Source: DATBSL01 sp964561785 (GTDB lineage: Bacteria; Acidobacteriota; Vicinamibacteria; Fen-336). Taken from it: a stretch of 64,000 nucleotides of DNA. Below are positions 55,887 through 62,566 of this stretch, one piece after another; the stretch's first letter is position 1, and each line of letters opens with the position of its first letter. The notes under the pieces are model-generated. The model did not search any database. It saw only the letters and a program-made list of their open reading frames with translations, and had not been told where the DNA came from. Made by a program: the position numbers and the translations under genes. The stretch covers positions 1 to 64,000 of the forward strand of contig CAZLRF010000009.1 in assembly GCA_964561785.1 (NCBI GenBank). The letters are read 5' to 3'.

Positions 55887-56536
55887 GCCGGCTCTTCGTG
55901 AAGGTCTGCGGTATCACGTCGCCCGAGGACGCGGCGCTCGCGGCCGAGGCGGGGGCCGACGCGGTCGGCCTCGTCTTCTGGCGGAAGAGCCCGCGGGCGG
56001 TGACCGTCGAGGCGGCCCGGAGGATCGGCGAGGCCCTGCCGCCCTCGGTGGTGCGCGTCGGCGTCTTCGTGGACGCCTCCCGGGACGAGATGGCGCGGGC
56101 GGCCGACGCCGCCTCTCTCGACCTGCTGCAGCTGCACGGGGACGAGCCCCCCGAGGCGTGCGAGGGCCTGCCGCGCCGGGCGTGGAAGGCGCTGCGCGTG
56201 GGCGAGGGCTTCGCGCCGGAGGACGCGCGGCGCTACGAGGGCCGCGTGGCGGGGATCCTCCTCGACACCGGCGGCGGCGAGCCCGGGGGCACCGGCCGCG
56301 CGTTCGACTGGTCGCTCGCACGGGGCGTGCGCGAGCGGGCCCGCTTCCTCGTGCTCGCGGGCGGCCTCGGGCCCGACAACGTCCGCAACGCCGTCGCGGC
56401 CGTGCGTCCCGACGGCGTCGACGCGTCGAGCCGCCTGGAGAGAGAGCCGGGGCGGAAGGACCCCGCGAAGGTGAGGGCGTTCGTGCAGGCGGCGCGCGCC
56501 GCGACGGCGGACCCCGGGGAGGACGAGGAGGCATGA
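55883..56536 (+). CDS. trpF: phosphoribosylanthranilate isomerase
   Basis: 217 aa. KVCGITSPEDAALAAEAGAD with the catalytic Cys, LVFWRKSPRAVT, LQLHGDEPPEAC, the Asp in ILLDTGGGEPGGTGRAFDW, LAGGLGPDNV and DASSRLEREPGRKDPAKV. ATGA overlap with trpB. Confidence 0.96.
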   Translation: MSRLFVKVCGITSPEDAALAAEAGADAVGLVFWRKSPRAVTVEAARRIGEALPPSVVRVGVFVDASRDEMARAADAASLDLLQLHGDEPPEACEGLPRRAWKALRVGEGFAPEDARRYEGRVAGILLDTGGGEPGGTGRAFDWSLARGVRERARFLVLAGGLGPDNVRNAVAAVRPDGVDASSRLEREPGRKDPAKVRAFVQAARAATADPGEDEEA

Positions 56537-57840
56537 GCACGGCACGGCACGCGGGCGTCTGGCCCGACGCAGCGGGGCGCTTCGGGCCCTACGGCGGGCG
56601 CTACGTCCCCGAGACCCTCATGGAGCCGCTGCGCGAGCTCGAGGAGGCGTATGCCTCCGCCCGCCGCGACCCCGGCTTCGAGGCGGAGCTGCAGAGGCTG
56701 CTGCGCGACTACGTGGGCCGGCCGACGCCTCTCGGCCTCGCCGCGCGGCTGTCGGAGCGCCTCGGCTGCCGGGTCTGGATGAAGCGCGAGGACCTCTGCC
56801 ACACCGGCGCTCACAAGATCAACAACGCGCTCGGCCAGGCGCTCCTCGTGAAGCGGATGGGAAAGACGCGGGTCGTGGCCGAGACCGGGGCCGGCCAGCA
56901 CGGCGTCGCCACCGCCACCGTCTGCGCGCTGCTCGGGCTCGAGTGCGTCGTCTACATGGGCACCGAGGACATCGCCCGCCAGGCCCCGAACGTGAAGCGC
57001 ATGCGGCTCCTCGGGGCGGAGGTGCGCGGCGTCGACTCGGGCACGCGCACGCTGAAGGACGCGATCAACGAGGCGATGCGCGACTGGGTCACGAACGTGC
57101 GCACGACCCACTACCTCCTCGGCTCCGTCCTCGGCTCGCACCCGTACCCGGCCATGGTGCGGGACTTCCAGGCGGTGATCGGCCGCGAGGCCCGCGCGCA
57201 GGTCCTCGAGGCGGACGGCCGTCTGCCCGACCTGCTGGTCGCCTGCGTGGGCGGCGGCTCGAACGCGATCGGCCTCTTCTTCGCCTTCCTCGAGGACGGG
57301 GGCGTGCGGATGGTGGGGGTCGAGGCGGGCGGGCGCGGGACGCGGCCCGGCGAGCACGCCGCGCGCTTCCTCGCCGAAGACGGATCCGGGGCCGGCGTGG
57401 GCGTTCTCCAGGGCACCCGGACGTACCTCCTGCAGGACGCGGCCGGCAACGTGCTCGCGACCCACTCGGTCTCGGCCGGCCTCGACTACCCGGCGGTGGG
57501 CCCCGAGCACGCGCTGCTGCACGACGAGGGTCGGGTCGAGTACGCCGCGGCGAGCGACGAGGAGGCCCTCGCCGCCTTCCACCTCCTGGGCGAGACCGAG
57601 GGCGTGCTGCCCGCCCTCGAGTCGGCTCACGCGGTGGCCTGGCTCGTCCGCGAGGCCAAGTCCCTCGCCGGCCGGACGGTCGTCCTCAACCTCAGCGGGA
57701 GAGGCGACAAAGATCTGGGGATACTCGAGCTCGAAGCCAAGCGACGCCACGGCAATCCAGGGGGGTCTGGGGGGATGGAGTCCCCCCAGAACAAGGAAGC
57801 CGGCACCGGCCTGGGCTTCGATGGTCGCAAGTCCCGATGA
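56533..57840 (+). CDS. trpB: tryptophan synthase beta chain with extended C-terminus
   Basis: 435 aa; PLP enzyme joining indole and serine. GRFGPYGGRYVPETLM, the PLP lysine in HTGAHKINNALGQALL near residue 95, ETGAGQHGVATAT, CVGGGSNAIGLF and the end LNLSGRGDKDLGIL are canonical. After that, where TrpB proteins normally stop, some 35 extra residues follow (GGSGGMESPQNKEAGTG region), encoded by a palindromic repeat at 57766-57790 and lower-GC sequence. The tail is probably an add-on from repeat insertion at the 3' end rather than a functional domain. Confidence 0.97.
   Translation: MSTARHAGVWPDAAGRFGPYGGRYVPETLMEPLRELEEAYASARRDPGFEAELQRLLRDYVGRPTPLGLAARLSERLGCRVWMKREDLCHTGAHKINNALGQALLVKRMGKTRVVAETGAGQHGVATATVCALLGLECVVYMGTEDIARQAPNVKRMRLLGAEVRGVDSGTRTLKDAINEAMRDWVTNVRTTHYLLGSVLGSHPYPAMVRDFQAVIGREARAQVLEADGRLPDLLVACVGGGSNAIGLFFAFLEDGGVRMVGVEAGGRGTRPGEHAARFLAEDGSGAGVGVLQGTRTYLLQDAAGNVLATHSVSAGLDYPAVGPEHALLHDEGRVEYAAASDEEALAAFHLLGETEGVLPALESAHAVAWLVREAKSLAGRTVVLNLSGRGDKDLGILELEAKRRHGNPGGSGGMESPQNKEAGTGLGFDGRKSR
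57766..57790 (+). repeat. palindromic element inside the 3' end of trpB
   Basis: TCTGGGGGGA, loop TGGAG, TCCCCCCAGA: perfect 10-bp stem. Such G-run/C-run hairpins occur as dispersed intergenic repeats in GC-rich genomes; only this copy is in the window. It lies within the extra trpB codons and could lower expression of the genes downstream or stabilise the upstream mRNA. Confidence 0.65.
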
Positions 57841-57885
57841 TCTTCGCTCACCCCACCCGGTGCACGGCTGCTTCGGAGGACTGAG

Positions 57886-58314
57886 ATGAAGCGCACGAAC
57901 GTCAAGGGGAACAGCCCCTACGAGCCGATCGTCGGCTACTCGCGGGCGGTGCGCGTCGGGGCGCACGTGGTCGTGGCCGGCACCACCGCCACCGGCGAGG
58001 ACGGGAAGATCGTGGGCAGGGGCGACGCCTACGCCCAGGCCGTGCAGTGCTTCCGCAACATCGAGAGGGCCCTGCACGAGGCGGGGGCCAACTTCCGCGA
58101 CGTGGTGCGCACGCGCATGTACGTGACCGACATCTCGCGCTGGGAGGCGGTGGGGCGCGCCCACGGCCAGATCTTCCGCGACATCCGGCCCGCGGCCACG
58201 ATGGTGGAGGTGAGCCGCCTCGTGGACCCCGACATGCTGGTCGAGATCGAGGTCGAGGCGGTGGTGGGGGAGGACACGACGCAGCGCCTGCCGAAGAAGG
58301 GAGTGGGCCGGTGA
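57886..58314 (+). CDS. RidA family enamine/imine deaminase
   Basis: 142 aa. Segments VVVAGTTATGEDGKIVG, QAVQCFRNIERALHEAGA, DVVRTRMYVTDI and the C-terminal MVEVSRLVDPDMLVEIEVEAV fit the RidA/YjgF/UK114 family, with the Glu of EIEVEAV; the Arg that binds the substrate carboxylate is less certain. RidA removes 2-aminoacrylate and related imines released by PLP enzymes using serine or threonine. TrpB is such an enzyme and sits directly upstream. Own ribosome-binding site cggaggactgag; 45 bp after trpB and 28 bp before trpA. Confidence 0.9.
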   Translation: MKRTNVKGNSPYEPIVGYSRAVRVGAHVVVAGTTATGEDGKIVGRGDAYAQAVQCFRNIERALHEAGANFRDVVRTRMYVTDISRWEAVGRAHGQIFRDIRPAATMVEVSRLVDPDMLVEIEVEAVVGEDTTQRLPKKGVGR

Positions 58315-58342
58315 GGGTCTCGACGCGGGAGGCCCGCTAGCG

Positions 58343-59119
58343 ATGGGCCGCATCGGGGCGCGCTTCGCGCGGAGGAGGGCCGAGGGGAAGCCGGCCTTCG
58401 TGGCGTTCCTGACCGCCGGCGACCCCTCGCTCGACGGCACGGTCGAGGCCGCGGTCGCCCTCGACGCGGCGGGCGCCGACGTCCTCGAGCTCGGGGTGCC
58501 GTTCTCCGACCCGCTGGCCGACGGGCCGGTCATCCAGCGCTCGAGCGAGCGGGCCCTCGCACGCGGCGTCACCCTCGAGGGCGTCCTCGGCGCGGTGCGG
58601 CGGATCCGCGAGCGGAGCGAGCTGCCGCTGCTGCTGTTCAGCTACGTGAACCCGCTCCTGCAGTACGGCCTCGAGCGCCTGGCCCGGGACGCGAAGGCGG
58701 CGGGAGCGGACGGGGCGCTGGTGACGGACCTCCCGCCGGAGGAGGCCGGGGAGTGGATCCCCGCCGCGCGCGCGGCGGACCTCGACACGGTCTTCCTCGC
58801 CTCGCCCACGAGCCCGCCGGAGCGGCTGCGCCTCGTCGCGGAGGCGAGCCGCGGGTTCGTCTACGCGATCAGCCGGACGGGCGTGACGGGGGAGCGCCAG
58901 GCGCTCTCGGCCGACGCCCGGCCGCTCGTCGAGCGGCTGCGGGCGCTCACGGACGTGCCGGTCGCGCTGGGCTTCGGCATCGGGACCCCGGAGCAGGTGC
59001 GCGAGGCGGCGGCGGTGGCGGACGGGGTCGTGGTCGGGAGCGCGCTCGTGCGCTTCCTGGAGGAGCACCCGGAGGGGGACCTCGGGGCTCGGGTGAGATG
59101 GCTGACGAGCACGACATAG
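58343..59119 (+). CDS. trpA: tryptophan synthase alpha chain
   Basis: 258-aa TIM barrel. FLTAGDPSLDGTVEA, the catalytic Glu in VLELGVPFSDPLADGPVIQ, the Asp in LVTDLPPEEAGEW, and GFGIGTPEQVREAA, with phosphate-binding SRTGVTG. Unusually separated from trpB by the RidA gene. The chorismate mutase start codon lies 22 bp inside its 3' end. Confidence 0.96.
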   Translation: MGRIGARFARRRAEGKPAFVAFLTAGDPSLDGTVEAAVALDAAGADVLELGVPFSDPLADGPVIQRSSERALARGVTLEGVLGAVRRIRERSELPLLLFSYVNPLLQYGLERLARDAKAAGADGALVTDLPPEEAGEWIPAARAADLDTVFLASPTSPPERLRLVAEASRGFVYAISRTGVTGERQALSADARPLVERLRALTDVPVALGFGIGTPEQVREAAAVADGVVVGSALVRFLEEHPEGDLGARVRWLTSTT

Positions 59120-59544
59120 GCGGGAAGACGGACCGGCCGCCGAAGATCCCCGCGCGGCCCGCGCCCCCGGGCGCCACGGCCGCGGAGGCGGTCCGCCCCG
59201 AAGAGGGAGCGGCCTCCCGCGGTGCGGCCCAGGTGGGCGAGCTGCGCCGGCGGATCGACCAGATCGACGATCAGCTCATGAAGCTGCTGAACGCGCGCTC
59301 GGCGTGCGCGGTGGAGATCGGGCGGATCAAGCGCCGGATCGGGATGGCGGTCTACCAGCCCGAGCGGGAGAAGTGGATCCTCGAACGAGCCGAGCGCAAC
59401 AACCCCGGCCCGCTCGACGCGAGCGCGGTGCGGCGGGTGTTCGAGCGCGTGATCGACGAGAGCCGTCGCCTCGAGCGCCTGGCCGGCGAGGCCGAGGCGC
59501 GCGGCGCGGCGGACGCGGCGGCGGAGCCCCCGGGCGAGCGGTAG
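59098..59544 (+). CDS. chorismate mutase, AroQ type
   Basis: 148 aa; converts chorismate to prephenate, the branch to Phe and Tyr. A 45-residue Pro/Ala-rich N-terminus leads to the all-helical AroQ domain: ELRRRIDQIDDQLMKLLNAR, IGRIKRRIGMAVYQPEREK and VFERVIDESRRLE, with the Arg and Lys residues of the active site. No prephenate dehydratase or dehydrogenase is attached. Thus the operon contains enzymes for both chorismate branches. Confidence 0.93.
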   Translation: MADEHDIGGKTDRPPKIPARPAPPGATAAEAVRPEEGAASRGAAQVGELRRRIDQIDDQLMKLLNARSACAVEIGRIKRRIGMAVYQPEREKWILERAERNNPGPLDASAVRRVFERVIDESRRLERLAGEAEARGAADAAAEPPGER

Positions 59545-59557
59545 GGAAGGAGACGAG

Positions 59558-60595
59558 GTGTCCATGGTCATCGTGATGGAGCATACGGCCAGCGAGGAGA
59601 ACGTCCAGAGGGTCATCGAGTCGCTGGTCGAGGCGGGCTACGACGTCCACCGCTCGAGCGGCGTCGACTTCACCGTCCTCGGCGCGGTGGGGGTCCCCAC
59701 GCGGCCCGTCGACCCGAGGCTCGTCGAGGTCCTGCCCGGCGTGCGCGAGGTCGTCCGCGTCTCCGAGCCCTACAAGCTCGCCGGCCGCACGTTCAAGCCC
59801 GAGGACACGGTGGTCGACGTGGGGGGGGTCGGGGTGGGCGGGCCGGAGGTGATCGTCATGGCCGGACCCTGCTCGGTCGAGGGCCCGGACCAGGTGGGGG
59901 CGGTGGCGCGCTCGGTCGCCGCGTCGGGCGCGCGCGTGCTCCGCGGGGGCGCCTTCAAGCCCCGGACGTCGCCCTACTCCTTCCAGGGCCACGGCGAAGC
60001 GGCGCTCGGGTGGATGCGCGCCGCGGCCGACGCGAACGGCATGGCGGTGGTGAGCGAGGTCATGGACCCCCGGCAGATCGAGATGATGATGCGCCACGTC
60101 GACTGCCTGCAGGTTGGTGCCCGCAACATGCAGAACTTCGAGCTGCTGAAGGAGCTCGGCCGCGTGCGCAAGCCGGTCCTCCTCAAGCGCGGCCTCTCCG
60201 CGACCATCGAGGAGTGGCTCCTCTCCGCGGAGTACGTGCTCTCCGGGGGGAACGGCCAGGTGATCCTGTGCGAGCGCGGGATCCGCACCTTCGAGAGCTA
60301 CACCCGCAACACGCTCGACATCTCCGCGATCCCGGTGGTGAAGAAGCGGAGCCACCTGCCGATCGTGGTCGACCCGAGCCACGGCACCGGCCGGCGCGAG
60401 AAGGTCATCCCCATGGCCCGGGCCGCGGTCGCGGCGGGCGCCGACGGCCTCCTGATCGAGGTCCACGACAACCCCGAGAAGGCCCTCTCCGACGGCCCCC
60501 AGAGCCTCTACCCCGACCAGTTCGACCGGCTCATGGGGGAGCTGCGGATCATCGCCCCTGTCCTCGGGCGGTCCATTCCCCTCGCGCGGGGCTGA
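59558..60595 (+). CDS. aroF: 3-deoxy-7-phosphoheptulonate (DAHP) synthase, type I-beta
   Basis: 345 aa; first step of the shikimate pathway. Residues 1-70 are the small ferredoxin/ACT-like regulatory domain of the Thermotoga-type enzyme (VIVMEHTASEENVQRVIESL). The barrel shows VIVMAGPCSVEGPDQ, GGAFKPRTSPYSFQGHG, LQVGARNMQNFELLKELG, LLKRGLSATIEEWL and IVVDPSHGTGRR with metal-binding residues. GTG chosen (AAGGAG 5 nt upstream); ATG 59564 is in frame. Last gene of the superoperon. In this subfamily chorismate mutase often joins the enzyme as feedback partner, which fits its position. Confidence 0.96.
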   Translation: MSMVIVMEHTASEENVQRVIESLVEAGYDVHRSSGVDFTVLGAVGVPTRPVDPRLVEVLPGVREVVRVSEPYKLAGRTFKPEDTVVDVGGVGVGGPEVIVMAGPCSVEGPDQVGAVARSVAASGARVLRGGAFKPRTSPYSFQGHGEAALGWMRAAADANGMAVVSEVMDPRQIEMMMRHVDCLQVGARNMQNFELLKELGRVRKPVLLKRGLSATIEEWLLSAEYVLSGGNGQVILCERGIRTFESYTRNTLDISAIPVVKKRSHLPIVVDPSHGTGRREKVIPMARAAVAAGADGLLIEVHDNPEKALSDGPQSLYPDQFDRLMGELRIIAPVLGRSIPLARG

Positions 60596-60671
60596 CCCCC
60601 GGGGGTCGCGGTCGCCGAGGACGGGGGCGCGCGGCACCTCGTCGAGCGTCCTCCGAAGCACGCCCGCCCGA

Positions 60672-61742
60672 CTAGGCCACGCGCCCCGGCCCGCCGCTCG
60701 GCAGGCGCAGCTCCACCCGGAACTCCGATACGCCCGGCCGCGCCTCGACGAGCGCGCCGTCGCCGTGCAGGGCGGCGAGCCGGCGCCTGACGTTCTGCAG
60801 GCCGATCCCGGTGCCCTTCCGTGCCGGGGCGTCGGGATCACGCGGGTTGGTGACCGCGATCCGCAGCTCGTCCCCCCGCCGCGCGGCCTCGATGCGGATC
60901 TCGCCGCCGTCGAGCCGCTGGGCGATGCCGTGGGTGACCGCGTTCTCGACGAGGGGCTGGAGGAGGAGGGGGGGGACCGGGCAGGCCCGCGCCGCCTCGT
61001 CGGCCGCCACCGTGTGCGAGAGCCGCTCGCCGAAGCGCACCTTCTCGATCGCGAGCAGCTGCAGGGCGAGGTCGAGCTCCTCGGCGAGGGGGATCGACTC
61101 GCGGGCGCCCACGGTGAGGCTGCGGCGGAGGAAGTCGGCGAGCCCCACGCACAGCCGCCGCGCCTCCTCCGGCCGCGAGGCGATGAGGGCGTTGATCGAG
61201 TTGAGGCTGTTGAAGAGGAAGTGGGGGTGGATCTGCGCCCGCAGCGCGCGCAGCTCCGCCTCGCGCGAGGCGATCTCGAGCTCGAGGGCCCTCCGCTCGG
61301 CCGCCTGCGACGCGCCGAGCGCGAGGAGCAGGTAGTGCAGCGCGGAGGTCAGCAGGAAGAGGGCCACCCCGAGGCCGAGGAGGAGGGGCGCCGTCTCCAG
61401 CTGCCGGGCGAGGAGGCCGGGGAAGACGTCGAGGCGGTCGAGGAGGGACGCCCACGCGCGGGCGGCGGCCAGCCAGAGGACGGCGGAGACGGAAGCGGCG
61501 ACGAGCTGGGCGCCCAGCGAGCGGAGGAGGCGCGAGAGGCGGAGCGGGGCGGCCTGGCACACCCAGAACGCGCCGAGGCCGACGAAGCCGAACACCAGCG
61601 CGAGGGGCACGGCGAAGACGAGCGCCTCCGTCCACGCGAACGGGGCGGCGAGCACGAGCTGCCCCCCGACCAGAGCGCCGACGAGCGCCCACGCGGCGAG
61701 GTAGGCCCCGAACCGGCGCCAGTCGGCGAGGATCGGGTGCAT
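60672..61742 (-). CDS. LytS-family membrane sensor histidine kinase
   Basis: 356 aa. About four hydrophobic helices in residues 12-145, then the His_kinase domain LRAQIHPHFLFNSLNSINAL with the phospho-acceptor His near residue 171, and a HATPase: VPPLLLQPLVENAVTHGIAQ (N-box) and KGTGIGLQNVRRRL (G-box). This is the LytS/YpdA class that works with LytTR regulators. Downstream partner of the 61746 gene, 3 bp apart; the matching LytTR regulator is encoded divergently at 62567, fused to a kinase. Confidence 0.93.
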   Translation of the reverse strand: MHPILADWRRFGAYLAAWALVGALVGGQLVLAAPFAWTEALVFAVPLALVFGFVGLGAFWVCQAAPLRLSRLLRSLGAQLVAASVSAVLWLAAARAWASLLDRLDVFPGLLARQLETAPLLLGLGVALFLLTSALHYLLLALGASQAAERRALELEIASREAELRALRAQIHPHFLFNSLNSINALIASRPEEARRLCVGLADFLRRSLTVGARESIPLAEELDLALQLLAIEKVRFGERLSHTVAADEAARACPVPPLLLQPLVENAVTHGIAQRLDGGEIRIEAARRGDELRIAVTNPRDPDAPARKGTGIGLQNVRRRLAALHGDGALVEARPGVSEFRVELRLPSGGPGRVA

Positions 61743-61745
61743 GGG

Positions 61746-62441
61746 TCAGTTCTTGACCTCGACGCCTCCCATGATCGCGAGGCCGGTGACCACGAGGCGG
61801 CGCCTCGACCCGGCCAGAGGCCGCGCGTTGTTCACGAAGCCCCCGAGCACGGCGTTGCCCCGGCTCACGACCTCCCAGTCGTCGGGCACCTTGATCTCGA
61901 TGCCGCCCCAGAACGCGAACGTGTCGATCACGGCGGGACGCCCCTCCGGCATCGACGCGCCGCGCAGGTCGATCTCGCAGCCGCCCATCACCGCCGTGGC
62001 CTGGCCGCCCTTGAAGTCCGCCGTCGTGATCACCGTCTTGGTGCCGCCCATGAACTGCACGAGGTCGAGGGCGGGGGAGGCGTCGGCGGGGACGGGCGGC
62101 GGGCGCAGGGCCTTCCACGCGATGTTGGCGCCGACGGCGAAGATCACGAGGGCCCACACGCCGGCGAACGACATCCGGCCCAGGCTCACGAGGAGGAAGG
62201 CGAGGCCGGCCACGATCCAGACGATCGCCGAGGAGCCACGCCCCGTCGGCGAGAGCAGCTTGACCACCCCGACCGCGACGAGGGCGAGGGGCCAGAAGCG
62301 GAACAGCGTGCTTCCGTCCACGAGGCCGAGGCTGTCGAGGGCGAGCACGAGCCCCGCGAGCATGATCGCGAGGCCGACGACGAGCCGGGGGGTGATCCTG
62401 ACGTCGGCCGCCGGCTTCTCGGGGTTCCACGGGGGGGTCAT
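61746..62441 (-). CDS. LiaF-like membrane protein
   Basis: 231 aa. Four hydrophobic helices in residues 16-105 (LVVGLAIMLAGLVLALDSLG; WPLALVAVGVVKLL; IVAGLAFLLVSLG; VWALVIFAVGANIAW), then a beta-rich C-terminal half with repeats such as AVMGGCEIDLRGA, DTFAFWGGIEIKVP, GNAVLGGFVNNA and LAIMGGVEVKN. This is the layout of LiaF-type DUF5668/cell-wall-active-antibiotics-response proteins, known to modulate two-component systems. ATG behind ggaggcaggag; first gene of a two-gene unit with the LytS kinase. Confidence 0.85.
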   Translation of the reverse strand: MTPPWNPEKPAADVRITPRLVVGLAIMLAGLVLALDSLGLVDGSTLFRFWPLALVAVGVVKLLSPTGRGSSAIVWIVAGLAFLLVSLGRMSFAGVWALVIFAVGANIAWKALRPPPVPADASPALDLVQFMGGTKTVITTADFKGGQATAVMGGCEIDLRGASMPEGRPAVIDTFAFWGGIEIKVPDDWEVVSRGNAVLGGFVNNARPLAGSRRRLVVTGLAIMGGVEVKN

Positions 62442-62566
62442 CTCCTGCCTCCGACCATAACTTACGGCCAAACAGCAGCTTCCGAAAGGCGCGAATCGGC
62501 CAACTCCCGGCCGAAGCCGGCGGGTGACGGGGCCTTTCGACCTAGAATGCCGTAGATCGAGGCGGC
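62442..62566. promoter_or_regulatory. divergent control region between the LiaF/LytS unit and the kinase-LytTR gene
   Basis: 125 bp, lower GC. TAGAAT (62543-62548) is a -10 candidate for the plus gene; no good -35. An inverted pair CGAAAGGC (62483-62490) and GCCTTTCG (62532-62539) spans 57 bp, with TTTCG-type half sites that a dimeric regulator might use. Self-regulation by the LytTR protein is plausible but not shown. Confidence 0.4.
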
